Below are positions 27,518 through 38,263 of a stretch of DNA of 64,000 nucleotides, one piece after another (position 1 is the stretch's first letter; each line of letters begins with the position of its first letter). A program made the translations under genes and the position numbers. The notes under the pieces were generated by a model, which saw nothing but the letters and a program-made list of their open reading frames with translations, was not told the origin of the DNA and made no database searches. The stretch covers positions 62,001-126,000 of the forward strand of contig NBIV01000001.1 in NCBI GenBank assembly GCA_003194525.1, given 5' to 3'. The stretch is from Gracilariopsis chorda. Lineage: Eukaryota; Rhodophyta; Florideophyceae; Gracilariales; Gracilariaceae.

Positions 27518-29104
27518 TCATGTCTCATGTGTCGGAAGAAGCACTTCCGTTGAAGTCGAATGCTCTGGTGATTTCCCGATGCCAAGATAAACGATAAGGC
27601 ATGCGCCAACAATTGCAAGAATACCACCGAAGAACATAACTGCGGACGGGTCGTCGTTGAAAAGAGCTAGAATTAGCGGCGCGAGGCAGGCTACAATAAG
27701 CTGAGGTCCACTTTGACTAGAATTGAAAATCATTTGAAACAGACCCACACGATTGCCATACCAGGGCTCAGACTCTAGAGCGTTTCCGATGAGCGTCCAT
27801 GGAATACCCATAGTTGTCCCCCAAACGATTCCAAAGAGGCCAATATCTGCCACCGTAACGACTTCGAGCATCGTCGACGGTGGCTTTCCAGGTGTCCCTC
27901 GTATTAACGGAGCCACTATTAAAACTGCAGCCTCCACTAATTGGCTTGCAACGTACACGGGCATGCTCCCACAGCGGCGTATGAGTGTTGGAAGAACAAG
28001 AGAGTACAGGAGGGTTACCGCAGCCGTAACAGCATTTCCTTTACCACCGAGGCGAACCCCTTCGTCAAAAACGCGACGTGCATCGCTACCAGCCGGTGCT
28101 GTTCCGTCTCCTAGATAAACGTTCTTACCAACCCATGCGTTCACATAGACAAAAAGAGTGAAAAACCCGCACCACGTGCACAGCTGCACGGCGAAAACCA
28201 GCCAGTATGGCCGCGGTGCCCTGCGTAGTGCCTGGAAAAAAGAACCACCCGGGGTTTCTGAAGATAAACTTATCTCTCCTGCTGAGGTTTCGTCCTTGTC
28301 TTGAATCTGATCATCGGTGACAGGAATATACTCACGTCTAGGTAATGGAACCTCAGTGGTAAAGATGACACAGATCGCTACGGTGATTAATAAGGTGACA
28401 GCGGCCATTGCAAATACGGCTTGTGTATCATGTTCGAAGAAAGGTATATAATCGGAAAGCCCTACAGCGGTGAAGACACTGCCAAGCAAATTCCCAAGGC
28501 CGGTGAAAACACCGATATAAGAGTTTCCGATGTGACGTTGATCTCGCGGAACAAACTCGGTGATAAGTGCCCTTAGAGGACCTTGAACGGCCTGAACAGA
28601 GAAATCGAGAAGGAAGAAGGCGACAATAGCGAGTGGCAAGCTTGCACCTGGAACACCAAACGCCTGAGCCACCAAAGGGGCATTAGCGAAAAGAAGCAGT
28701 GCTGCAGACGTCAGAAGCGCGCCCGCGATCAAAAACGGGCGGCGTCGGCCCATTGGGGAAGTGCATCTATCTGACACAAATCCTACGATAGGTTGCACTA
28801 TTAGCCCAGATAACGGCCCCGCCAACCAAGCTAAGGAAACCGCCCGTTCTGAAATGCCGAGCAAGAGAAGCTGAGATGTTCCCAAATTGATCTGGGCCGA
28901 GTAGGAAACAGAAACGCCACACATAGCAAAGGCGCACAATGTAATCCGCCATCGGCTAATTCTTTCCCTTCTTGTTAGCGGGAGAGTAGTGGCATCTCGT
29001 TGTGAGAACAGCATATCTTGCTCAAGGTTCGCTGTTTGAGAACCCGACTCTAGAATCAGTTGCTCTGTTTTAGAACCAGAGGCCTTCATCTCGGAGGTGC
29101 TCAT
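27518..29104 (-). CDS. GPH/SUT-type sugar (sucrose-like) : H+ symporter, MFS
   Basis: A 528-residue protein from the ATG at 29104, with about twelve hydrophobic spans. The first span region has NLGTSQLLLLGISERAVSLAW, then LAGPLSGLIVQPIVGFVSDR followed by CTSPMGRRRPFLIAG. This is the loop 2-3 signature of plant sucrose transporters and SLC45 proteins. A central cytosolic loop (RREYIPVTDDQIQDKDETSAG) separates the halves. The family moves sucrose or related glycosides with protons across the plasma or vacuolar membrane. Red algae make floridoside and digeneaside rather than much sucrose, so the substrate is open. A TACCCTTGGTA motif lies 201 bp upstream. The gene ends beside the repeat-rich block. 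Confidence 0.87.
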   Translation of the reverse strand: MSTSEMKASGSKTEQLILESGSQTANLEQDMLFSQRDATTLPLTRRERISRWRITLCAFAMCGVSVSYSAQINLGTSQLLLLGISERAVSLAWLAGPLSGLIVQPIVGFVSDRCTSPMGRRRPFLIAGALLTSAALLLFANAPLVAQAFGVPGASLPLAIVAFFLLDFSVQAVQGPLRALITEFVPRDQRHIGNSYIGVFTGLGNLLGSVFTAVGLSDYIPFFEHDTQAVFAMAAVTLLITVAICVIFTTEVPLPRREYIPVTDDQIQDKDETSAGEISLSSETPGGSFFQALRRAPRPYWLVFAVQLCTWCGFFTLFVYVNAWVGKNVYLGDGTAPAGSDARRVFDEGVRLGGKGNAVTAAVTLLYSLVLPTLIRRCGSMPVYVASQLVEAAVLIVAPLIRGTPGKPPSTMLEVVTVADIGLFGIVWGTTMGIPWTLIGNALESEPWYGNRVGLFQMIFNSSQSGPQLIVACLAPLILALFNDDPSAVMFFGGILAIVGACLIVYLGIGKSPEHSTSTEVLLPTHET

Positions 29105-30266
29105 TTCTGCCGTTTGCTTGTGTGCTTCGACCTGAAGTGGTCTTGCGACTGCAAAAACATGGAGAAAGGATCAGCCAGTGGATAAACGGAAGCTCGCAAC
29201 GAATAGAGCTGGAAACCCTTGCCGTAAAACAGAAAGGTCTGCAGTGTCTCGAAGCTGATGTTTTGATCCTATCCGAGGCTTGGAAAGGTCGCTGCAAATC
29301 GTCCTACCCTTGGTACGTTAAGATACAAATTGAGCATACACACGACTTTGCAAATGTTCTGTGGCGGCTTCTTCGTGACAACGATGTACGAATGTTAGTA
29401 CGTTGATGAGAAAAGCGATGAATAACATTAACCGTAGCGTAAACCCAAAGCGGATGGAGAGGGAGGTGAAAGAGCGCTGTTGTTATCGCACATCATGCAT
29501 GATGTCGCTGGGAAAGCACGAACTCGTCCAAGACGGCAGCTAGAAGTCACGGTGCTTGCCATTTCTAAATCAAGTCGTCGAATTGCACGGTGTTGGCTAA
29601 ATGAAAAACAGCAAAAAATGTAATTGCTACAGTGCAACGTGCAGTACTTGTAAAACAAAAAAGGTAGACGCAACCTTTGCATTCCTAAACAAGCTCGCTG
29701 TGCGCCACTCGTAACGTTTCTGACCGTACCCTTGTTAAGACCAGGCAGTTAATTCCCATCGTGGGGCCGTGTAACTTCGGGGTTGTGGACCACAGGAAAG
29801 TGTAGAAGGTTGGGATGTTCGTACTGTGTTTACCGCAAGGAGCCAAATTTCCAGTTGTAGCTCATCCCAGTTAAACAGACGAACAGCAACGTCATTCCGC
29901 GTTCCTTCTGCGTCCGTGGGAAATCTCAGGAGACAGGATCACAACCCCGGCTGCGCGTTGCATAGGATGACCTCGGTGGAGCCGTGGCATTCTTCCGCAA
30001 ATTGTTCCGCGAGTTTTTCTGTCGCGCATCTTTACCCATAGCCAGAAGGCATTTCAGCCTGCAAAGTAACCTTGTCATAACAATCCTTATTCTTGCCTTT
30101 CTCAACACCGCAAGGACTTACTTGCGATAGCGCAAAACACGGTGTCTGTTGCCAGCGATCACCTCTGCACTTCTTCGCATTCTGTATAATACACTCTCCG
30201 ATCCTATCTTCACAATTCATCAGCCCTTTATCACTGTTGTGCATCACGTCTTGTCACCATTTGCTC
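29105..30266. promoter_or_regulatory. divergent promoter region with TACCCTTGGTA motif
   Basis: About 1.16 kb between the starts of the sugar transporter and the CtpA protease. The perfect motif is at 29305-29315. No gene recognised in the interval. Confidence 0.45.
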
Positions 30267-32444
30267 ATGAATCAGGTTTCACACTCCGCGGTAGCGTTTG
30301 CGTACTGCTTGCCCCTTACATCACACCGCCTTCACTTCGAATGCTCACTTCGGTCGCGGTCTAGATTTCTTCGGTCGACACTTATACCTCAGAGGGTAGT
30401 TACCATTTCCTGGTCTTCGAGAACACGCAGACCGTTCATTTTACAAGCTAGCGCCTCCCCTCAGGATTCACAGTCGAAAGAAACAGATATCTTGACCACC
30501 TCCGAGCCGACTACTCCTTCGAAAAACAATGACCAAAACGTCGGGAATACAGAACTGGACCATGATGGGAAAACCTCACTGCGTCAGGGCGACGAGGCGC
30601 AGGGCGATTCCGATGTCGAAGCAAAGAAAAATGTACTCGCTGGGATGATTTCATGGGCGTTAAGCTCTCTCAAACGATTGTTCGCGCCTGGGGGATTCGT
30701 TTGGGGGGTTGCCACGGGTATATCGTTGAGTTTATTAGTCCTTGTCTTTCAGTGGTCCACCATCAGTGGCGACAGTCTCTTGAGGGAGAAAGTCACCTTG
30801 TTTGACTTCATTCTGCAAGATATAAACACCTCGTATGTGGAGAAGGTAGACATTAACCGCCTGTTCGAAACTGGTGTAAACTCCATGCTAGGAACACTAG
30901 ATCCCTATACGCAGTTCGAGAACAACACACAGGCAGCTGAAATGTCTCTCAAGACAAACGGGCGATATGCAGGGGTCGGGCTCGGTATCGGTGTGGATGA
31001 CAAAGTTGGAATGTCAGCCAAAGAGAAGAAGATTGTCGTCGTATCCGCCTTTGAGGGCTACGCTTTTGATGCCGGAGTTCGGCCCGGTGACGTTATTGAG
31101 ACCGTCGCTGGGCAACCCATAGAAGGACTCTCACTTGAAAAGGTTACAGAAATGCTCCGTGGAGAGCCAGGAACTGTTGTGAATTTGTCTGTCCGACGTG
31201 AAGGAGTAGTAGAGCCGCTTTCTTTCTCACTATCACGAAGAAGTGTTCGAATCAAGGACGTGCCAGCTTTTGCCTTTGTTGGTGACCCTAATGACCGTAT
31301 TGGATACATTCGCCTACAGTCCTTTGCTAAGGATGCCGCTTTGGAAGTACGACTCGCGATTCAAGCACTGATCGACTCGACTGCAAAGTCTGGCCAGCAG
31401 TTAAACGGTCTGGTGTTGGACTTACGTGGGAACCCCGGAGGGTTGCTGAATGCAGCTATTGAAGTCGCAGAGCTGTTCGTTCCACGTGATTCAGTCATTG
31501 TGTCTACCAAAGGCCGGGGATTGGGGCCGAACCCAACATATGTGTCTTCAAAGGATCCCGTAGTTCCATCGGACCTACCGTTGGCCGTTCTGGTAAACGG
31601 GCAGACAGCATCCGCATCCGAAATTGTGGCAGGGGCTATTCAAGATCTAGACCATGGTGTCATAGTAGGGTCAAGGACTTTTGGGAAGGGATTGGTTCAA
31701 AACGTTCAGGAGCTTCCATTCAATACTGCGCTCAAATACACGGTGGGGAAGTACTACACACCGAGTGGAAGGTGCATCCAATCTGTCAACTATGAACAGG
31801 CAAATGGTGAAGGTCCATTCGAAGTGAAGAAGATCGAGGAAAACGAAAGAAAAGAGTTCACAACCATTGGCGGAAGAAAAGTTCGCGACGGTGGTGGCAT
31901 AGAGCCTGATGTGGAAGTATTGAGAAGGCCAAGCTTTCTTGAACAGGCCCTGTTTCGCCAGAACATGTACTTTCGTTTCGCTAGTCGTTTTGGGGCTCAA
32001 ATGAAGAGTGAGCAGCTGCCAAACGATTTCGTACTTGGAGATGGCGTGTACAAGGATTTCGTGAAGTTTGTAACCTCGAGTGAATTCAAGTATGAGTCCC
32101 GATTTGACGATGCCTTCGAACAGCTCAATAATATGTTTGATGAGCTCGGGTACAATGATGCAAGGTCGAAGGTTTTGGATTTGAAAGACGCAACCGAAGC
32201 AGAAATGAAAACAGACTTCATGCGGCATGAGAAAGCTATACGGAGTCAATTGGAGTCAGCGATTCGATACCGTTTCCAACCAGATTCACAACGAATCATA
32301 GCGGAATTGAAGAACGACGACCAGTTATCGGAAGCGGTTCAGATATTGAAGAATCGAGATGACTACCAAAACTTGCTTTCGATTTCCGAGGAGAACTCAA
32401 AACCCGATGAAAGAACGTCTAGAAGTACTTCACTCGTAACATAG
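30267..32444 (+). CDS. C-terminal processing serine protease, CtpA/S41A family, probably plastid
   Basis: 725 residues from the ATG at 30267 (frame open to 30093). The first 70 residues are Ser/Arg-rich with almost no acidic residues, transit-peptide-like. A hydrophobic span (GFVWGVATGISLSLLVLVF) follows a charged linker, so the enzyme may be membrane-anchored. A PDZ domain has AFDAGVRPGDVIETVAGQPI. The protease domain has GQTASASEIVAGAIQDLDHG and SRTFGKGLVQ, giving catalytic S449, D460 and K474. The Ser-Lys spacing of 25 equals that of E. coli Tsp. In plastids CtpA trims the C-terminus of photosystem II protein D1 so that the manganese cluster can assemble. The roughly 180-residue C-terminal extension beyond the core is longer than in cyanobacterial CtpA and resembles longer Prc/CtpA paralogues, so D1 may not be its only substrate. 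Confidence 0.88.
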   Translation: MNQVSHSAVAFAYCLPLTSHRLHFECSLRSRSRFLRSTLIPQRVVTISWSSRTRRPFILQASASPQDSQSKETDILTTSEPTTPSKNNDQNVGNTELDHDGKTSLRQGDEAQGDSDVEAKKNVLAGMISWALSSLKRLFAPGGFVWGVATGISLSLLVLVFQWSTISGDSLLREKVTLFDFILQDINTSYVEKVDINRLFETGVNSMLGTLDPYTQFENNTQAAEMSLKTNGRYAGVGLGIGVDDKVGMSAKEKKIVVVSAFEGYAFDAGVRPGDVIETVAGQPIEGLSLEKVTEMLRGEPGTVVNLSVRREGVVEPLSFSLSRRSVRIKDVPAFAFVGDPNDRIGYIRLQSFAKDAALEVRLAIQALIDSTAKSGQQLNGLVLDLRGNPGGLLNAAIEVAELFVPRDSVIVSTKGRGLGPNPTYVSSKDPVVPSDLPLAVLVNGQTASASEIVAGAIQDLDHGVIVGSRTFGKGLVQNVQELPFNTALKYTVGKYYTPSGRCIQSVNYEQANGEGPFEVKKIEENERKEFTTIGGRKVRDGGGIEPDVEVLRRPSFLEQALFRQNMYFRFASRFGAQMKSEQLPNDFVLGDGVYKDFVKFVTSSEFKYESRFDDAFEQLNNMFDELGYNDARSKVLDLKDATEAEMKTDFMRHEKAIRSQLESAIRYRFQPDSQRIIAELKNDDQLSEAVQILKNRDDYQNLLSISEENSKPDERTSRSTSLVT

Positions 32445-33258
32445 CACAACAGATTAAGAGAAAACCAACCACACAAAGCGGCATGTCGACTGCTGTTTCG
32501 ATTCCTTGACACCATCATGGCGGACATCACGCTGGAATCGGACAGAAGAACACTGTGGCGTCTTTTTTGGCAGGTGCCACACTTCGTTGCCCCAAAGCTC
32601 AACTGCTGGGAGCTTTGGCGGGTTTGTTTTGGCTGTCAACGCAGCTAAGCTATTCCATGTTCTTGTCATCAGCTTGGGTGCATGACATCGCAAACCCAAA
32701 ACAATCTCAACTAGTGCGCCAGAGCACATCGCGGAACTAATCCCGACACGCACGATTGAGAATGTACAGTGCGCATGAGCAAGTGATGGGCAACCCCAGT
32801 GCTTGTTTGTTGGGATTTCCTCTTTACCGAGTACTTTACCTTTGTACCCTTGTACCCTTGTACCCTTGTAGATACACAATCCGCATCCGAAGGATGTCCT
32901 TCGAGACTCGATCTTGTTGTGTATTATTTTTTTTTAGAATAGCCTTTTCCCATATAATATATATTTTACAAAAGGGTTAAGCATGTAAGTATAACCGTGC
33001 ATGACAAATGACGGCCGGCAGAGGGACTCTAGTAGAGCTAGCCTGTTGGGTTGTATCCCTGTATCCCTTACCCTTGGTAGATTGCTAACCCTTTACCAAC
33101 GGTACCGTTGCTAGACAGATAGAAGGCTTAGCAGAGTTCGTCCCCCTTCTCCCACGTTCCGTCCAAGCAGCAGGTTTCTCGTGGCTTCGCCTATTCAAGT
33201 GACGTGATACACTTTCAAGCAAAAACAAGGCCTCTGAAGGGTTAGCCAGAACTGGGAG
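32445..33258. promoter_or_regulatory. intergenic region with TACC motifs and a TACCCTTG tandem
   Basis: No gene recognised in about 810 bp. It contains about three tandem TACCCTTG units near 32845-32868. It also has the perfect motif TACCCTTGGTA (33069-33079) and the variant TACCAACGGTA (33094-33104), 155-190 bp upstream of the methyltransferase ATG. Confidence 0.5.
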
Positions 33259-34254
33259 ATGGAGAATCACCACTCCGAAAGCTCGTCAGTAGGCAGTGCG
33301 AGCGAATGCACATCCACCCAGCAGTGCGCATCAATGCCAAAAGTGATGCCGCGGTACGGAGAAAGCCGAGGGGCAAGGAAAAGAGCTCGTGCCATTGCGA
33401 CTCAAGCTCGACATGAAGCAAACGCAGATCTGGCCTCTAGGCTGGCAAAGCCACCTGCGACTGCCGCAGAGGCTGCAGAGAGATGGGATGCGTTTTACAC
33501 TACTAAGCCTAAGTTGTTCAAAGACAGACATGTATTACGTGCCGCCTTCCCTGAGTTAGTCGGACCACAAGCAGCCGCCGACCCGTCGGCCCATGTACCC
33601 CCTTTATCCCCTATGACTCACCCGTATACTGAAGCCGAACGGCCTCAATGTGATCAAGTTTTGGTGGAAGTCGGTTGCGGCGGCGGTAACGCAGTGTACC
33701 CAGTTTTGCGGGCGAACTCCCGGTTGTTTGCCTTTGCTTTTGATTTCAGTGCACGTGCCGTAGAACTCACGAAGAAAAGCCCAGAGTACAGGGAAGACAG
33801 AATACTGGCTTTCCAAGCTGATGCTACGAGACCTGAAAGCTACCTGGATGTGGTACTGCACGCGTACCCGAAAGGAGCTCAGCATGTGACAGCGTTTTGG
33901 ACATTATCGGCAATCGAACCAGCCGAACATGGTATTGCAGTAAAGGGTTTGGCATCATTACTTGCTGAAGACGGTTGGTTGTTCGTTCGCGATTATGCAG
34001 TTGGGGACATGCGAGAGACGCGGTTTGCAGAGCGTGGAAAACAAGTTGACATGAGCTCTGAAAAGCTCTACTTGCGTGGTGATGGCACATACGCCTACTT
34101 CTTCGAACAGCAGGAAATGAGGTCATTATTCGAGAGGGCCGGGCTAGTATGCGTGTCGTGCGAGTATGAGGACAGGATTGTAACCAACAGGAAGTCGGAG
34201 ACAACCATGAAGAGGAGATGGATACAGGCCAAGTTTCAGAAGAGAGAGCGGTGA
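33259..34254 (+). CDS. METTL2/6/8 (Trm140)-like tRNA 3-methylcytidine methyltransferase
   Basis: 331 residues from the ATG at 33259. After a disordered N-terminus with a basic patch (GARKRARAIATQARHE) comes the family entry block RWDAFYTTKPKLFKDRHVL. The SAM-binding motif follows (QVLVEVGCGGGNAVYPVL, residues 133-150), then FAFDFSARAVEL, FWTLSAIEP and the hallmark KLYLRGDGTYAYFF. This family forms m3C32 in the anticodon loop of Thr and Ser tRNAs. The length fits the single-domain METTL6/METTL2 type; there is no actin-binding fusion as in yeast Trm140. The enzyme is probably cytosolic. Which tRNA it acts on cannot be told from sequence alone. Confidence 0.83.
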   Translation: MENHHSESSSVGSASECTSTQQCASMPKVMPRYGESRGARKRARAIATQARHEANADLASRLAKPPATAAEAAERWDAFYTTKPKLFKDRHVLRAAFPELVGPQAAADPSAHVPPLSPMTHPYTEAERPQCDQVLVEVGCGGGNAVYPVLRANSRLFAFAFDFSARAVELTKKSPEYREDRILAFQADATRPESYLDVVLHAYPKGAQHVTAFWTLSAIEPAEHGIAVKGLASLLAEDGWLFVRDYAVGDMRETRFAERGKQVDMSSEKLYLRGDGTYAYFFEQQEMRSLFERAGLVCVSCEYEDRIVTNRKSETTMKRRWIQAKFQKRER

Positions 34255-34554
34255 AGTGCTCTGCACTACGGCATTTTAATAAATGTTTGAACCCCCGGAC
34301 AATATGCTACACGAAGGGTAGACAGAACGGTTAAAAAGCTACAAGAGTAGCTAAAGTACAAAAGAAAGTATTGTTCACCGGCGTTGTTTCTAAAAAACTG
34401 TTAACAGAGAAGGACGGTGGAAGTACTTCGGGGACGTATTGGTACCTCAACTTGCAGAAACCAGGTATGATGTGTTGAGCGTATGCTTTGTAATGTACCA
34501 TACATTCCCTGGCATAATATAATGATCAGCAACGGTGTACAACTGATGTTGAGT

Positions 34555-35784
34555 TTAGAAATCGGAATTGCGGTGAACCGGTCTTCGCATCTGATCGATT
34601 TCAATGTGCAGTTCATGGTTCGGGAACAAGGGCTTAGACCTATGATACAGGTTCGGAGTGTAGTGCTTGTACGCGGGCATGAAACGGCTTACGAAGTCCT
34701 TGACCTGTTCATCGGATAGTCCAGGACGACCTGAAGCACGGGAACCACGTTCGGCCTGCAGTCTCCAGTCAAATACCCAGTCCATATTCTGAATCTCGAT
34801 GATAAATATACCATCCAATCGCTTGTAGATTGAGGTGAAGTCCTTAAGGGCCTTGTTGACAACGAATAGATCTGGATCGGTGATGATATCTTCTGGTATA
34901 GGTTCAAAACCAAGGCACCAACCCTCGAACAATACGATATCAGTGCTGTCCGAAACGTCTTTCCAGTTCTTCTTTGGAGCGCGATCTCCGCGCCCGTTAA
35001 AAGCGGTCTTATCATACTTTGGAATGCTAACCTCTTCACCGCGACGAAGGCTGTCAAGGGTGTCATTGAGCAGGGGAAGGTCATGAGTGCCAGGCATTCC
35101 TCGATATTGCATCAAGCGATTGCTCGGATTTCGTTTGGCGACTTGACGTTGTTCGGCGTTTGTAAGGTAGAAGTCATCAAGACTTGCAATCTGAACACTC
35201 TTTCCTGCAGTTCGTAGCAGGATATCCAGAAATGAAGTCATAGTGGTCTTTCCACCACCCTGCGGACAACAGAATCCGAGGATAAAAGGGCGACGTGTGC
35301 CGCCTGACTTGGCGACGAGTTCGTTGTGACGGTCGACCTCTCGCAGAATCCAAAAGTAAATGGGAAGGTAGTACTGATACACGCGGACATCATTGGCTTG
35401 ACGGCCAAGTGCTTTCTCTAGCATGGCGCCCATGTGAAGCCAGTCATCAAGGCAGGTTTGTTGAGTGTCTGTGGAACACCCTTCTTCGACGGGGAGATCT
35501 GAGATTATGAGACCACCGGACTTGAATACCGGTCCGGAAAGAATGAGGGAGGCGAGTCGCTCTCGACGGAGATCTGTGTAAGTCGGGGCCTGCGGGATAG
35601 GTTGGCTGAGGGGCTTCTCCTGGACCATTGTAGGGCCATTGTGGGCAAAGGGGAGACTACGAGCACGGAAAGGGATGGCAAAGTCCGATCGCGACATGGT
35701 GGAATGTTTGAACGGGTGATGTGAGCGACGGGCCGTGGTTGCACCGAACGGTGAGATAGTCGGGAGGGAGACGAAGGCATTCAT
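34555..35784 (-). CDS. GLYK: D-glycerate 3-kinase (GLYK)
   Basis: 409 residues from the ATG at 35784; the frame stays open to 36054, but that extension has no family similarity. The N-terminus is Ser/Arg-rich and fits a plastid transit peptide. The P-loop is GFCCPQGGGKTTM (about 170-182). It is followed by VQIASLDDFYLTNAEQ, RGMPGTHDLPLLNDTL, SIPKYDKTAFNGRGDRAP and DIVLFEGWCLGFEPI, all diagnostic of plant-type glycerate kinase. The C-terminus keeps DQVKDF-type residues (LSDEQVKDFVSRFMPAYKHY). The enzyme phosphorylates D-glycerate to 3-phosphoglycerate with ATP, the last step of photorespiration, returning carbon to the Calvin cycle in the chloroplast. It is convergent with the methyltransferase, about 300 bp away. 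Confidence 0.92.
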   Translation of the reverse strand: MNAFVSLPTISPFGATTARRSHHPFKHSTMSRSDFAIPFRARSLPFAHNGPTMVQEKPLSQPIPQAPTYTDLRRERLASLILSGPVFKSGGLIISDLPVEEGCSTDTQQTCLDDWLHMGAMLEKALGRQANDVRVYQYYLPIYFWILREVDRHNELVAKSGGTRRPFILGFCCPQGGGKTTMTSFLDILLRTAGKSVQIASLDDFYLTNAEQRQVAKRNPSNRLMQYRGMPGTHDLPLLNDTLDSLRRGEEVSIPKYDKTAFNGRGDRAPKKNWKDVSDSTDIVLFEGWCLGFEPIPEDIITDPDLFVVNKALKDFTSIYKRLDGIFIIEIQNMDWVFDWRLQAERGSRASGRPGLSDEQVKDFVSRFMPAYKHYTPNLYHRSKPLFPNHELHIEIDQMRRPVHRNSDF

Positions 35785-37060
35785 TTCGGAACAGGCGTTT
35801 TGGTGGAGACGAAAGTTGTTATAAGCAAAGGTTAGAGAGGGGGGATAAGGAGTAGGGATGTGATCGCTGCGCTGGGAGCTACGAGTGATACAACGGTGGT
35901 GGACAGCGTTTGAGGAGATGGGATTGGTTAGGATGAAGTGGCAGGGGTATGGCGCGACGGAAAGGGAGTACGGGTGAGACAGCTCAGCAGGAAGTACTGC
36001 GTGGTTCTGTGACGAAGCGTAGCAAGGTGTCTGGGGAGGGACGAAGGCGAACAAGAATGCGGGGCGACGACCTTTTTAAGGAGAAGGGTGATGGAACGAA
36101 TGGTTCAATGCGCGGTGCACCATGCGAATCCGGCGTAAATGACGTAAGCGCAAAAAAAGATAGCGGCTCGACTTGAAAGTCTTTCACGTCACAAAGCATT
36201 GTGACTCACAATGCTTGAATTCTCAAGTGGAAGAAGGTAGTCCGCCGTCCGTTAATTGGTGCGTGCCGCCTCCTGCATCTTCAACACGGGGCTCTCGACC
36301 TGGCAACAGACATCCATTTCGCCTGTCGCCACTGCTGGCCACACACGTTGCATCAGATATTTATCTGAACGTTTCCACTCGGGCACCGCACATTGCGTCC
36401 GTTCACAAAGGGCCGGTGGTTAATTGCCAATGATACAAAGCATTTATGCGTTGCGTCTTTGTTGGACAGCATTTTTCATGCAATGTGATTCAGATGCGGC
36501 TTTTAAAATGACGATCTGTTCGGACGACGTGTGCTTTTGTCTTGTCATGACGATAACCACGTTCCGCAAGCCATTAATCCAAGAAGCTGGCAGAACAGCT
36601 GGAGTGCGTAGCTACTTGCAATAAAGAGAATCAGACAACCTCACTCCCTCTCCAACGCAGCCAGACATGGACAGCCGTAGTCTCCATGAGCTTTCTTTTC
36701 TTCTATACTGAGTAATGTTCGTCAAACTTTGAATAAATAATTTAGATTTCATATTATTCTTGTTCTACGAGCGCAACAACATCTTCGAGATTCTCTCCCC
36801 CAGTGCATCACATCACAATGAATACCAAGGGTAGGCCGGGTTATAAAGGAACATTGCAAGAGTAGAAGGACCACCCCGTATCAACCCTCGAAGGCTGATT
36901 CTGCAGAAAAGTGCAGCACTGCCAGCGTAACTTCGCAAGAATTGAGCTTTCTTTCATTCTTCTCATGCCGATGAACAAAAGTGTACGCCAGTAATCGGGA
37001 TCAGTCACACCCTTTATCAAGCTACGCTTTGATTCTTTCACCCGTTCAAGTAGAGTCGGC
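35785..37060. promoter_or_regulatory. divergent intergenic region with TACCAAGGGTA motif
   Basis: About 1.28 kb between divergent genes. The perfect motif at 36823-36833 is 228 bp upstream of the ATG at 37061. Small open frames here have no recognisable domain. Confidence 0.45.
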
Positions 37061-38263
37061 ATGAATCTCCTTTCCTTTCTGTTGTCTTCAATTCTTCTCA
37101 CATGGCTATACGTCACGAAAAAACCAACGCATCCTGTTGAGTTCTTCGGCCACAAACCGCCTAGCTTAGCTCGAGTGGAGTACGATGCTGGCGTTTGGAC
37201 TGCAAATGACATCCTTTCAACGGCGGTCAAGATCAGACATGATCCGCCGCTTCTTAGTGCAGAAACTGCTTTTGTCCGTGGATCTGACTGCCAAGTGTAT
37301 GCTACAGATGCTCGCGGAATAATCTGGTCGTTGGCAAAGAATCACTCATCCTTCACACCTTACGCGGTGACCGGAGGAACTTTACTTGGGGGAGATGTTG
37401 ACACCACCTCGGGTGCCCTCTATGTCTGCGACTCCACTCATGGCCTTCTCCGTGTACCACCCGACCCATCTCAGTCTCACACGGAACTTGTGTCGGTCGC
37501 GCTAACTTCAGATCCGCTCAACGAAATCACCTACTGTGATGACGTACATGTCTCTGGGGACGGAAAAGTGTACTTCACTTCAGCATCTAAGCTAACACCA
37601 CAGAGATTTATGCACAGTCGTGTTGCAGACACCTTCGCAACGTACGTTTCTGATAACATACTGGGCTCTCCATCGGGGCGTGTGCTCATGTATGATCCAG
37701 ACAAGAGAGAAACTACCCAGATTGCGGAGGGCATAGCTTTTGCAAACGGTATCGCTGTCCACCCCAGTGGTGACTATGCGCTTGTAGCAGAAAGTAACAC
37801 TCTAAAGATTTTGAAGGTGTGGTTGCGAGGCAATCGAAGAGGTACTAAGGAAACTCTTGTTGAACTCCCTGGGATCCCAGATGGCGTATCATACGATGCG
37901 GTGGGAAATCGCTTTTGGATCACACTCTATGCGCCTGTTGTCCCGGCAGCACTTCTTGTACAGCGACTACCTGCCTTTGTGCGACGTATTTTGGTTGACA
38001 TTCCGCCTCGAATCATATCTCCAAGTACACCTGGCAGCATTGTGGCCGCCATTGATGGAGATACTGGCGCAGTAATAGAGCAATTCGGAGATCCATCCAA
38101 ACAGCTTGGTTTAGTCGCGGCAGCTCATCGTTGCGGCGACCACTTATGGCTTGGGATTTTGCACGGGACGTCAATTGCGCGCTTTTCCCTTCCAGTAGGC
38201 GCAAAGTCATCATCGATAGGTTCGAGTAGAGCATCTAAGCATGGCATCCGTGAGGAGTTGTGA
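37061..38263 (+). CDS. strictosidine-synthase-like / APMAP-type beta-propeller protein
   Basis: 400 residues from the ATG at 37061. An N-terminal hydrophobic segment (LLSFLLSSILLTWLYV) acts as signal anchor, so the propeller faces the ER lumen or outside. Six-bladed propeller features include the entry blocks GPxxxV-like FVRGSDCQVYATDARGIIWSL and GALYVCDSTHGLLRV. Then come ITYCDDVHVSGDGKVYFTSAS, SGRVLMYDPDKRETTQIAEGIAFANGIAVHPSGDYALVAES and PGIPDGVSYDAVGNRFWITLYAP. This order is that of APMAP and plant strictosidine-synthase-like proteins. The catalytic Glu of true strictosidine synthase is not evident, and most relatives are esterase/lactonase-like hydrolases, so no alkaloid role should be assumed. 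Confidence 0.8.
   Translation: MNLLSFLLSSILLTWLYVTKKPTHPVEFFGHKPPSLARVEYDAGVWTANDILSTAVKIRHDPPLLSAETAFVRGSDCQVYATDARGIIWSLAKNHSSFTPYAVTGGTLLGGDVDTTSGALYVCDSTHGLLRVPPDPSQSHTELVSVALTSDPLNEITYCDDVHVSGDGKVYFTSASKLTPQRFMHSRVADTFATYVSDNILGSPSGRVLMYDPDKRETTQIAEGIAFANGIAVHPSGDYALVAESNTLKILKVWLRGNRRGTKETLVELPGIPDGVSYDAVGNRFWITLYAPVVPAALLVQRLPAFVRRILVDIPPRIISPSTPGSIVAAIDGDTGAVIEQFGDPSKQLGLVAAAHRCGDHLWLGILHGTSIARFSLPVGAKSSSIGSSRASKHGIREEL

Noticed and set aside
34555-36054. Glycerate kinase starting at 36054
   Set aside because: The extra 90 residues are low-complexity and the ATG at 35784 already gives a normal-length enzyme with a transit-like N-terminus.
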